Below are positions 1 through 12,979 of a stretch of 64,000 nt of DNA, one piece after another. The stretch comes from Okapia johnstoni (taxonomy: Eukaryota > Chordata > Mammalia > Artiodactyla > Giraffidae). The notes beneath the pieces were generated by a model that made no database searches, had not been told where the DNA came from, and saw only the letters and a list, made by a program, of their open reading frames with translations. A program made the translations under genes and the position numbers. The stretch's first letter is position 1. Each line of letters begins with the position of its first letter. The stretch lies in assembly GCA_024291935.2 (NCBI GenBank), contig CM044315.1:72646385-72710384 (forward strand). The letters are read 5' to 3'.

Positions 1-96
1 AGATATGGTGTTTATCTCCAAGCTATGCTTTGCAAGAGAGAGAGCCTTAAAGTTACTCTCTATCCCCTCTGTTGGGTAGTTTATCCACCCCTCAAT

Positions 97-452
97 TCAG
101 TTCAGTCGCTCAGTTGTGTCCTCTTTGCGAACCCATGGACTGCAGCACGCCAGGCTTCCCTGTCCATCACCAATTCCCAGAGCTTGCTCAAACTCATGTC
201 CATCACATCAGTGATGCCATCCAACCATCTCATCCTCTGTGGTCCCCTTCTCCTCCTGCCTTCAATCTTTCCCAGCATCAGGGTCTTTTCCAATGAGTCA
301 GTTCTTCACATTAGGTGGCCAAAGTATTGGAGCTTCAACATCAGTCCTTCCAATGAATATTCAGGACTGGTTTCTTTTAGGATTGACTGGTTTGATCTCC
401 TTTCTGTCCAAGGGACTCTCGTCTCCAGCACCACAGTTCAAAAGCATCAATT
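97..452 (-). mobile_element. BovB (RTE) LINE 3' fragment
   Basis: The minus strand reads the end of the BovB ORF2 product ([40 protein letters not shown]) and then the cgactgagc-type 3' tail. It is 5'-truncated and broken by frame changes. BovB is the ruminant RTE element thought to have entered by horizontal transfer. Confidence 0.9.
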
Positions 453-864
453 CTACTCTTGCAGTCATACAATTTCTAAAAGTTCTTTTTCCCCCTCTGA
501 ATGGCCCTTTTATGTACGATCCTACTTACTTGACGTTGTTTTCTTCCTTTGACCAGGGGAGGTGGCCTGGAGTCAGGGAGGGTGGAGGTCTTCAAATTCA
601 GTATGCAAACAGTAACTGTCTATATTTAGTAAGGGACATCCCCTTCTTTGCAACAATTGCTAGTGTTCCCTGTCAATCAACTTTTGTTTATTTTTCCTTG
701 AGAATAAATTTCTGGTCTCCTGCCATGGTGTAAGTGGGATAATCTCCAGGGCAGAGAGTTTTACGGGAACAGCACAGATTACCAAGGCACAACATTGTCT
801 CACAGAGCCCTCAGTTGCTCTGATGTTCACCCAACAGCATGAAATGGGGGAGAGGCCTAGGCCA

Positions 865-1062
865 GGCTCAGCAAACTTCTTTCGTGAATGGCCAGTAGTA
901 AATGTTTTGGGTTTTGTGGGCCATAATGGTCTTTTGCCACTATTCAGTCCTGCCCTTATATTGTGAAAGCAGCCATGTAAACAAATGTGCAAAGCTGTGT
1001 TCCAATAAAACTTTATTTACAAAAACATGTGGCAGGCCATAGTTTGCTGACTTCTAATCTAG
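865..1062. mobile_element. Non-autonomous hAT-type MER element
   Basis: The left end resembles the reverse of its right end (ctcagcaaacttc ... tagtttgctgac), a terminal inverted repeat with a GTCGGCAAACT-like core. The middle has the familiar tgtgttccaataaaactttatttacaaaaa block. A second copy lies at 42318-42502 in opposite orientation. Subfamily not assigned. Confidence 0.6.
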
Positions 1063-2439
1063 GGCATCAGTTTCTTAACTTTCAACCAGTCCTCCTTATT
1101 TTAGACAAAGTTCCCCCTTTACCCCCAGTTCCAGTACCACAAACAATTTGAGTGTTCTGAAGATTTTTAGTGTAGCTTTAGGTTTGTTCTTGGATTCCTC
1201 ACTACTGATTTAGGACTGGGCTTTCTACAGTCAGCTAAGTCAGCCACTACTACCCTGCCACGTCTTTCTAACTTTCAGAATTCTATTGTTTACTGCTCTC
1301 CAGTTGCTTACTTATTTAGGGTTCTTGGTCTTTAAATAAGGTTTCAGAAGGCTTCAAATTTGGCTGCTGTTTTTACCCAAAACTCTTGCCTGTAATTTCA
1401 AACCTCTCTTTTGTTTCTTAACATAAAAAGAAACATACCTATATTGTTTATCTTGTAGCTACGATATCTGAAGTCTTTGTGAGTTTACTTCTATTACTTC
1501 TATAAACAAGGCCACGTCTATATGGCCTTGTTTCCTTGTTTTTGTGTTTTGCTCCTTAGAGCTTTATCTGGAAATTGATTGAGGGCTGGGTTGAACTTGA
1601 ATTCATTCAGTTCGTTTTGTATTTCTGTCAGTTACCAAGGGGCACTGCCAACTGGGACCATTTTTAAACAAAATTCTCCACTGAGCGTTTTTAGGAGACA
1701 CAACATAAATTTGGGCTGCAGATCTACATGAGGGCTTGTGGTTGCAAAGACTCAGAGGGTTTTTTTCCCCTTACACCGCCCCCAACACCAAAGTCACACA
1801 GGCCATTTTTCTTGCCATCCCTTCTGCATGAAAAGTCTCTCACTCACCCTCATACTGGGGGTGTGGTGGTGTTCGGACCCCAAGTTTATGCAAGGGCTTC
1901 TCAGATTCCACGTTTGGTGGCCCCAGCTTTTTCTTTTGACTCCCTCACACCAGCAGCAGTCAAAAAGAGTGCTTATGGTCACTAAGACTCATGCCCTTGG
2001 AAGGGGAACTGCTTTGGGTGTTTTCTTGCCTCGCACAGTCCCCTGCCCACTCTGATTCTAGGCCTCTGCAGCAGCCCTTGAGTCCCTGCTATTATCCACT
2101 GTATGGAGCTGCTTCACATGAGGAAAGCAGGAAAGATAGGGAGGAAACACCCCCAGGACATCCTCACCAGCCGAATATGGGGGATTAGAAGGAGGGAATA
2201 ATATACACTGCTGTTCATATTTCTGTCTTAGGTCACTGGAAAAGTGACCCCAAAGTATTCTGAATGTCTTATAGTTGAATTCTGAAAACAGAAATAGAAA
2301 ACATTTAAAAACTCCTATAATCCCACTTCCCAGAAATAACTCTTTTTAATGTCTTAGTTTGGTGTGTGTCTGTATACCTATATAACCTTAATTTGCTTTT
2401 CTATTTTTAATCTTATCACTTTATTTTCAATTTGTTTCA

Positions 2440-2625
2440 ATATTTATTTGTTTATTTGGTTGTGCTGCCTCTTAGTTGCAGCACACAGGATCTTTAGTTG
2501 CAACATGTGAACACTTAGTTGTGGCATATGGAATCTAGTTCCCTGACCAGAGATGGAACCCCGGGCTCCCTACATTGGGAGCACAGAGTTTTAGCTGCTG
2601 GACCATCAGAGAAATCTCTACAGTT
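2440..2625 (-). mobile_element. tRNA-derived artiodactyl SINE (CHR-like), antisense
   Basis: It starts with a T-rich tail and shows the repeated 'ttagttgcagcac' modules, then the reversed tRNA head 'ccctgaccagagatgg...gctggaccatcagagaaa'. This is the reverse of the SINE that begins with ccctggtggtccagtggtta. Confidence 0.75.
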
Positions 2626-3384
2626 TGCTTTTTTAAACCTGACGTTGTATAAATTTTGGAAGAAAATAGTTCTATTGGGATACCATCAGACAGGATGTCA
2701 TCGCCTGCAGTGGTTGTTAGGCAAATGACGGCGTAACTGGCAAGCACTGGGAATATAGAAACAGAGGTCCCTGCAGACAGTGCTGAGTCCAAGAGTTCCC
2801 TCAGTGCAATTTAAAATGCAAGTGCCCTCCTGTGTCACCTCGGTAGAGAGTATAGGCTTCACTATGAAGGGAGCCCAGGAGCCCCTCAGCCCCAGTGCAC
2901 ATGGAAGGGCAGGCACAAAAGTACAGCTGTTGGCATGGGGGATTGGTCTGATTCATCTAATCACAGATTCCTCTGGGTCCTCCAGTTTCATGGCTTCCTT
3001 CCCTCTTGATTCTGGTTCATTTAGCCATTGGCCAGGTGGTTTCCAAAATTCACCACGTGCTATGAGCCTCCGGCTGTGGCAAAATAGACTCCACTTCAGT
3101 CTCTTGGCTTTTTCTCTTTATGCAAGGAACAGACCCTTGTTTTTCCAGATGGTTCAATAATAATCTTGGGCCAAGGGTCTCTCCTTATAGATTTCTTCAT
3201 TTCTCTATTATTAAATGCAGCTGAGAATTTCTGCCTTTTCCATTCTGGAATTATCTGTAAAGCCAAGACAAAGGTGTGGACTCGGGAAAGAGTTCCAGAC
3301 ACAGTATAATAATTTACAGTGTATCTGGGCTCCCACCAGGTTCCCAGCAAGGGCTAAGTACTTAATTTCAGGCTTAAGTCCATT

Positions 3385-3527
3385 CGTCTTTATTGAATTT
3401 GTTGCAATGTTGCTTCTGTTCCATGCCCAAGAGGTATGTGGGATCTTAACTCCCTGACCAGGGATCGAACACTCACCCCACGCATCAGAAGGTGAAGTCT
3501 TAACCGCTGGACCACCAGGAAAATCCC
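3385..3527 (-). mobile_element. tRNA-derived artiodactyl SINE, antisense
   Basis: It contains 'ccctgaccagggatcgaac' (reversed B-box region) and 'taaccgctggaccaccagg' (reversed A-box region). It ends about 100 bases before the ORC1 exon at 3625. Confidence 0.8.
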
Positions 3528-3624
3528 CCTACTTTTCCTTTTTAGCTGAACACAGAATCAGTTGGTTTTTCTTGTGGGCTGAGATGACAAGGGGATCTCA
3601 GGAATAAAATATTGCTTCTTATAG

Positions 3625-6795
<3,171 letters not shown>

Positions 6796-6940
6796 AGGGC
6801 TTCACAAGGAAGGACTGTGATCTGTTTTTAAGGAGCCCTATTTCCTTTTTCTAAGCACATGGAATCATTGTAGCGAAGTATGGAAGTGGCTGATTTGTAT
6901 TTTGGGATTTTCCATTAAATCATTTACTTTTTCTGGGGTG
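6796..6940 (+). terminator. ORC1: ORC1 3' UTR and poly(A) signal
   Basis: The ATTAAA hexamer at 6914-6919 lies about 120 bases after the ORC1 stop. It is followed within 10-30 bases by a GT-rich stretch (tttctggggtgtttggg) typical of a downstream cleavage element. This implies a very short 3' UTR. ATTAAA is the commonest variant of AATAAA. The exact cleavage site cannot be fixed from sequence alone. Confidence 0.75.
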
Positions 6941-7119
6941 TTTGGGAAGTTTTACTGTCATTATAAATATCAAATTATAAAACCACAAACCATCCTTCCT
7001 ACAGTAGACCCTCTCTCTGGCTTTTATTTCTGTTAGTAGCCCTGCCATTTATTTAATGGTAACATACCATGTATATAAATACATGCACACAATTACTGTA
7101 TCTGTATAAAATAGCTCCA

Positions 7120-7245
7120 GGGGACTTCTGTGGTGGTCCAGTGGCTAGGACTCCGTGGTCCCAATGCGGGGGGCCTGGATTTGATCTCTGGTTGAGAAAC
7201 TAGATCCTACATGTAAGATCCATCACAGCCAAATAAATAAATACC
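7120..7245 (+). mobile_element. tRNA-derived artiodactyl SINE
   Basis: It reads 'ggacttctgtggtggtccagtggctaggactcc' then 'ggatttgatctctggttg' and an A-rich end with aaataaataaata. It lies downstream of the ORC1 poly(A) signal. Confidence 0.8.
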
Positions 7246-8130
7246 GTTTTTTAAAAAAATAGTTCCAGGAGAGTAAGGAATTAGTTATATTGGTTGCCTC
7301 TGAGATGGCTACCCTCAGGGTTAGAGGAAGACTTTCACTGTATGTCGTTATGGATCTTTTAACTTTTGAACAATGTGAGCGTAACATACTTAGTGTATAA
7401 AAAACTGTTTGGAAATAATATCAGTAATAAATAATCCCTAGCAACAAATAACTAGAAAATGGAATTTTTAAAAAGGTACCATCTATCATAAAAAATCTTT
7501 AAAAATTAGTTAGATGGCACAAAAAATTAAGGAACCTAGGAATAAATCTATTAATAATAGATATAATTTATCTCTAAATGTAAATAAATTCCTATTAAAA
7601 TCTTGGTGGGGTTTTTTGTATAACTTTGCAAGTTAATTCTGATAAACCAACAACTGAACAAACTGACATCTAAAAACCTCATGTCAGGTACTGAGGAAAA
7701 CACATCATCCATGTCGTAGTCCTGCCAGAAATGTTTGCTGTGAACCTACTGATAAAAACAATTATCAGGTAAATCAAAATTTACCTAATAAAAAGAGCTA
7801 AATAGCTAAGCAGATGTAAGGACTTTGATTGGGTCGTGAATTTAAGACATTAATACAGTTATAAGCATTATTATGGACTATATTCATATTAGGTAACAGG
7901 ATTATGTAAACATCAAATTTTATGAGTGTGACAAATTATTGTGGTTGTGTAGAAGAATGTCCTTGTTCTTAGAATCATGATAAGGCACTGAGTGAAATAT
8001 AACATCTGCAACTAATACACACGCATATACTTAAAACTGCATGTAATGGACTGAGGGTATCAGGAAAAGGTATTTTACAATAAGAAAAAGGGAAAATGGG
8101 TAAATAAGGCATCCACAGAATAAGAAATAT

Positions 8131-8402
8131 GCTGCTGCTGCTAAGTCACTTCAGTCGTGTCCGACTCTGTGCGACCCCATAGACAGCAGCCCACCAGGCT
8201 CCACCGTCCCTAGGATTCTCCAGGCAAGAATACTGGAGTGGGTTGCCATTTCCTTCTCCAGTGCATGAAAGGGAAAAGTGAAAGTGACGTCGCTCAGTCG
8301 TGTCCGACTCTTAGTGACCCCATGGACTGCAGCCTACCAGGCTCCTCCATCCATGGGATTTTCCAGGCAAGAGTACTGGAGTGGGGTGCCATTGCCTTCT
8401 CC
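8131..8402 (-). mobile_element. Bov-A2 dimeric SINE, reverse orientation
   Basis: It starts with gctgctgctgctaagtc and contains both monomers ('ggattctccaggcaagaatactggagtggg' and 'gggattttccaggcaagagtactggagtgg' types). A perfect 10-base target duplication taagaaatat flanks it (8121-8130 and 8404-8413), so the insertion is recent. Confidence 0.92.
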
Positions 8403-8589
8403 GTAAGAAATATGAGTGGCCCATAAATTAGAAACATAGTAAAGATGCCTGCAAGTCAAAACACCTTCACATCTATTAAAAAATCTTTCCATGGTGATAT
8501 GGAACAATTAGAACCCAAATGCCTCATTGATGTAAGTGTAAACTAGGACAACTGCATTGGAGATGATTTGGTAATGTTTAGTCTATAGA

Positions 8590-8863
8590 GAGAAGGCAAT
8601 GGCACCCCACTCCAGTACTCTTGCCTGGAAAATCCCATGGACGGAGGAGCCTGGTAGGCTGCAGTCCATGGGGTCGCTAGGAGTCGGACACGACTGAGCG
8701 ACTTCACTTTCACTTTTCACTTGCATGCATTGGAGAAGGAAATGGCAACCCACTCCAGTGTTCTTGCCTGGAGAATCCCGGGGATGGGGGTGCCTGGTGG
8801 GCTTCCATCTATGGGGTCACACAGAGTCGGACATGACTGAAGCAACTTAGCAGCAGCAGCAGC
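8590..8863 (+). mobile_element. Bov-A2 dimeric SINE, forward orientation
   Basis: It begins with gagaaggcaatggcacccca and ends in (agc)n. A perfect 10-base target duplication agtctataga flanks it (8580-8589 and 8864-8873). It is the mirror partner of the copy at 8131-8402, 187 bases away. Confidence 0.92.
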
Positions 8864-9189
8864 AGTCTATAGAATCCTATTAGCCAGCAATTCCACTGCT
8901 AGAAATGCACCCTAGAGAAACATACATATATACAAGGAATGTATAAGAACATCCATAGCACTGTAATGGCAAGCCATTGGAAAAGTGAATTATTTTCATA
9001 CTATGAGATACCATACAGAAATGAAAAGTAAGATCAATGGATGAAGCTTAAAACCAAGGTTGAGTATAAAAAGTAGTTAAAGAAAAATACGTGCAGGCAG
9101 TGATAACAATACAATGTTAAAGCTAGCAAAAAATACTATGGGCTGTTTAAGGATGTGCACATACATAGTACAATATGTCTACTAGCAAT

Positions 9190-9908
9190 AGTTCAGTTGA
9201 GTCGCTCAGTCGTGTCTGACTGTGACCCCATGAATCGCAGCACGCCTGGCCTCCCTGTCCATCACCAACTCCCGGAGTCTACCCAAACCCATGTCCATCG
9301 AGTCGGTGATGCCATCCAGCCATCTCATCCTCTGTCGTCCCCTTCTCCTCCTGCCCCCAATGCCTCCCAGCATTAGGGTCTTTTCCAATGAGTCAACTCT
9401 TTGCATGAGGTGGCCAAAGTATTAGAGTTTCAGCTTCAACATCAATCCTTACAATGAACATCCACGACTGATCTCCTTTAGGATGGACTGGTTGGATCTC
9501 CTTGCAGTCCAAGGGACTCTCAAGAGTCTTCTCCAACACAACAGTTCAAAAGCATCAATTCTTTGGCACTCAGCTTTCTTCACCATCCAACTCTCACATC
9601 CATACATGACTACTGGAAAAACCATAGCCTTGACTAGACGGACCTTTGTTGGCACAGTAATGTCTCTGCTTTTAAACATGCTACTATGTTGGTTACAACC
9701 TTCCTTCCAAGGAGTAAGCGTCTTTTAATTTCATGGCTGCAATCACCATCAGCAGTGATTTTGGAGCCCCCCAAAATAAAGTCTGACACTGTTTCCACTG
9801 TTTCCCCATCTATTTCCCATGAAGTGATGGGACCAGATGCCATGATCTCAGTTTTCTGAATGTTGAGCTTTAGGCCAACTTTTTCACTCTTCTCTTTCAC
9901 TTTCATCA
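9190..9908 (-). mobile_element. BovB LINE 3' portion
   Basis: The minus strand encodes the BovB region from KSEKVGLKLNIQKTEIM through [28 protein letters not shown] and [19 protein letters not shown], with several frame breaks. About 720 bases, 5'-truncated, no catalytic YADD. Confidence 0.92.
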
Positions 9909-10235
9909 TACCAAAATCAGGAGAATGGATATCTCTTTGGGAAAGGGTTTCAACATGAGAGGTGGACAGGTGGCTTCACCTGTATTTCTCAAACTTAAGG
10001 TAAGTGCCCATGTATTTAACTCACACAAGAAATAGAAACCGTTGAGTGCCTACTATGTACCATGCACTGCTCAAGATAACTTAAAGCACAAAAACTTCTG
10101 CCTTTATGGAGCTTGCATTCGAGCGAATGTTAAATATTGTACATTTTTTAATGTCTTAAATATTTCATTGTAAAATATTTTCAAATTTAATGAGAAGAAA
10201 TATGGGAGTGAAATTTCCACTTTATTTACTTCTAA

Positions 10236-10318
10236 CACTTTTTTCTTGGCTACCCCGTGTGGCTTGTGGGGTCTTGGTTGCCGCACCAAACCTGGGCCCT
10301 CCGCAGTGAGAGCCTGGA
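10236..10318 (-). mobile_element. tRNA-derived SINE fragment, antisense
   Basis: The segment 'ttggctaccccgtgtggcttgtggg...cgcaccaaacctgggccctccgcagtgagagcc' matches the body of the artiodactyl tRNA SINE read backwards. The head is truncated. Confidence 0.6.
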
Positions 10319-10356
10319 GGATTCCCTGAAATTTCCATTTTAAAACAATAAAGATG

Positions 10357-10500
10357 GGGAATTCCCTGATGGTTCGGTGCTTAAGACTGAACTTCTATTG
10401 CAGCGGTACTGGATGGATCCCTGATCAAGTAACTAAGATCCTGCATGCCAAACGGTTTGGCCAAGAAGAAAAGCTGGGTTTTTTAAAATATAAAATAAAA
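10357..10500 (+). mobile_element. tRNA-derived artiodactyl SINE
   Basis: It reads 'ggggaattccctgatggttcggtgcttaagactg', then 'tggatccctgatcaagtaactaagatcctgca', and ends in an A-rich tail (aaaatataaaataaaat). Confidence 0.75.
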
Positions 10501-10904
10501 TAGTAAAGACAGTCTCTTCCTCGGAGAAACCACCAAAAAGAAATAAGGAGGTGGAAAAGCTCTTTGTCCAAGGAAACTGGAAGATAATTCGGAAATTTAG
10601 GAAATGGGCAGGAGGAAACGATTTGCAAGGTTCCAGATGGTAGCTTCTCTCCCCCCAGCCACCCTTACATTGCATTGGCTTGCAGGGTAGGAGAGTAAGA
10701 ACTTGGTGTTAAACTGTCTGAAGGGACTTTATAAAGAGGTGCAATGAGGACTGCCTCTCAGATCTTAAGGATTAAATCCGTCTTCTGATTAGAAAAGGCA
10801 CCTTTAGATGCTGCAAGATTAAGAGGAATCTGTGAGCCCCTTTCCCTAGAGACTCAAATTATAAAGGACACTGAAAGAGATGGTAAGGCAGAGAAATCAC
10901 TCCT

Positions 10905-11760
10905 GTAGGGCGGCGGCCGCACCACCCTCCCCTCCCCGCTGACAGGGGCGGGACGAGGACTTGAAGCTAGATAGGTGAGCACGCACCCAAGCAACCTCGG
11001 AATGGGAGTGAGGGAGGGAGATTGGCGGGAAATCTGTAAATGGGCTAGTACGGACAGGGAGCCTGCTGCATTTGCTCCAGATGCGGAACAACCAGGAACG
11101 GCCCAAAGTCCCTCCCAGAGAACTTCGCGTTACCTGCCCAACGGCGCCTGCGCGCTGAGAACTCCACCCTTGGAGTCACCTGTTGGAGCGCCACGCCCGC
11201 TTCGTCTTGCGCATGCGTGATACGCGCCTCACCGGCCGTGGAGTCACGTGTTAGAGCGCGAGGCGTCTCCCGCCGGGGCGCTTCCTGTCACGCCTGCCTC
11301 GGCGGCCCGGGGGCCGCGGGAGGCCTGGGCGGTACCGGGCGGGAGAAGGCCCGGGTCGGTTTCGGATCGCCGCGAGGTATGCCGCGAACCCGCTCTCTGG
11401 CGAGGGAAGAGGAGGGGACGGCGGGGGAGATGGAAGCGGCAGGGCAGGGCTGGGCAGGGCGGCGCGTCCTGCCGCGGGAGTGGGGTTCCCGGCTTCGCCT
11501 CCCCTGCGCGCTCCCTGCCCTCCTCTCTCCAGAGCCTGCGTCTGGGTCCAGCACCGCTGCCCCCAGCCGGGTGCCCCCGGAGCCGCACACTTGGCGGGTC
11601 TCGCCGACCCACTCACTTCGTGCCCCCTGCTCAGTTGACCACCCGCCGTACACCCAAGTCACTGAAATCTGACGCCTTGGAGTCACTCGGAGCGCCTCCT
11701 CCCGTGCGCGCACAGCCAGCTCATCTCCGAGTCCTGCTGGCTGTACCCCTGTAACTCTGG
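10905..11760 (+). promoter_or_regulatory. CC2D1B: CC2D1B CpG-island promoter and first (non-coding) exon region
   Basis: A sharp rise in GC and CpG includes a NotI-type gcggccgc (10913-10920), a GC box ggggcggga (10945-10953), an NRF1-like gcgcctgcgcgc (11144-11155), a palindromic NRF1-type tgcgcatgcgt (11208-11218) and a perfect E-box cacgtg (11245-11250). No TATA box is evident. A plausible exon-1 splice donor is at 11376 (cgcgag|gtatgc), which would join the acceptor before the ATG exon. This is typical of a housekeeping promoter with dispersed starts; the exact start is not visible. Confidence 0.8.
11208..11218 (+). promoter_or_regulatory. NRF1-type binding site
   Basis: The sequence tgcgcatgcgt matches the NRF1 palindrome consensus (YGCGCAYGCGCR) except at its right end. 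It lies about 160 bases upstream of the candidate exon-1 donor, where NRF1 sites normally occur in CpG-island promoters. Occupancy is inference. Confidence 0.5.
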
Positions 11761-12109
11761 AGTCGGTCCACCTCTCTCCCTCCCCAACACCGCCCCCACG
11801 GTCCCTCAGCCTCTCCCCTTTTCGCCGGGACCGATTCACGATGCTCGGTGTCAAGACGGCTTCCAGCCTGCCTTCTCCCTCCTTCCGTCCGTCCTTCCTT
11901 TCTGCAGCCAGGGGGCATGTTTCTGAATCGCCGACCTCATCCCCTCACGTCCTTTGCCTTCAGAACCGTGCCCAAACTACTTTAGGCTTCAGAGTTTTTC
12001 TGATTGGCCCCTTGCTAACATTCTCAGCTTCGCTTGTCTCACACTGTATGCCGCATTAATCCCAGCTTAGTTTCCCTGTGCAAGTCAAGCTGTTGTCACT
12101 TCAGAACCA

Positions 12110-12405
12110 TTATCAGGTTGTTCCCTATGTTTGGAATCCTGTTCCCCTTCCTCCCCCTCAACATGTTCGTGACTCAGCACAGGCATCACCTTCTCCAAGA
12201 AGCCTTTTCTCTCTCTGCTGGATAAGGGTCTGCCCTGGGCAGCCGTGGCTCCTGGCACATCCCTGTTTGGGTTTTGTCCAGTGGTGAGGGCCTCTCCACC
12301 TCGTGAATGTCCTTTGAGAGCTGAGGGCATGTCACATCCACTCCTGCCCTCCGGGTGCCTAGCACAAGGTCTGACACATAGTAGGTCCAGTGAATGTTTG
12401 TGAGA
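12110..12405 (+). mobile_element. L2 LINE 3' end
   Basis: It shows the conserved ancient L2 order: 'atcaccttctccaagaagcctt', then 'ggtgcctagcacaaggtctgacacatagtagg' and 'gaatgtttgtga'. Strongly diverged, as expected for this old family. Confidence 0.7.
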
Positions 12406-12445
12406 TCTCCGAGAGAATCAGAATACCGAGTCAGATTTCTCTAGA

Positions 12446-12600
12446 GCAGAAGTGTCCAGTAGAACTTGCTGCAGTGATGAAAATGTTCATTATTTGTGTT
12501 GGCCCATGGTAGCCACTAACTGAGGGACAGAACTTTAACTTGATTAAACTTAAACGTCAGTAGCCAGATAGAGCAACCATGCTTAACAGCAGTGTTAGAG
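12446..12600. mobile_element. hAT-like MER remnant
   Basis: The segment 'agtgtccagtagaacttgctgcagtgatgaaaatgttc' followed by 'ggtagccactaactgaggg' and 'gtagccagatagagcaacc' matches a common mammalian DNA-transposon remnant. Family name not assigned. Confidence 0.5.
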
Positions 12601-12979
12601 CCTTTCTGAATCCTGCCAAGCCTTATACACCCTCCCTGTACCTGGAGTTAACTTCCCTGATCTGCCTTCTTAGGCCACTCACCACTCAACCTCTTGGGTT
12701 TAATCCAGATTAAATCAGTTCAGTGACTTGTTATTGTGTCCACTCTCCCCTCTTAACGGTATTAATAGGTGGTCCCCTCCCTTCCATCTTCTGTGTTGCT
12801 TGCTTCAGTGCTCTACTTCCAGCTTAGGTATTTCAGCCTTGGATGTTAAGCATATTAAGCCTTACCTTCTTTCTCTGAGTTGGGAGTTTACTAACCACAC
12901 CTGTTTGGGGTGGGGCTTGTAAGCGGCTACAGTCTGAGTTTCTTCCACTCCCCACTAGACAGGTATCCAGGCTGCCAAG

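Larger units (their letters stand above)
1..3624 (+). other. ORC1 intron, with interspersed repeats
   Basis: No further ORC1 exon was recognised before 3625, so this is read as intron (5' end outside the window). It holds an antisense BovB piece (97-452), a hAT-like MER element (865-1062), two antisense tRNA-derived SINEs (about 2440-2625 and 3385-3527) and a short perfect inverted repeat at 1504-1533. I recognise nothing in 453-864, 1063-1503, 1534-2439 or 2626-3384. Confidence 0.7.
6941..10900. other. ORC1-CC2D1B intergenic interval
   Basis: No coding exon was recognised. The interval holds tRNA-derived SINEs (7120-7245, 10236-10318, 10357-10500), two facing Bov-A2 SINEs (8131-8402, 8590-8863) and an antisense BovB piece (9190-9908). 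The stretches 7246-8120, 8864-9189 and 9909-10235 are AT-rich and otherwise unremarkable; 10020-10140 resembles an old dispersed repeat ('ttgagtgcctactatgtaccatgcactg'). Confidence 0.7.
11376..12979 (+). other. CC2D1B: CC2D1B intron 1 plus the short 5' UTR part of exon 2
   Basis: From the candidate donor at 11376 to the acceptor at 12957-12958 (or 12961-12962). It contains the rest of the CpG island, an L2 LINE 3' end (about 12110-12405) and a hAT-like MER remnant (12446-12600). I see nothing recognisable in 11761-12109 or 12601-12950. Confidence 0.6.

Noticed and set aside
11244..11918. Long overlapping open frames on both strands in the CpG island (up to about 190 codons)
   Set aside because: High GC depletes stop codons. 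The frames are arginine/proline/glycine-rich, overlap each other on both strands and resemble no family. The region is promoter and non-coding exon.
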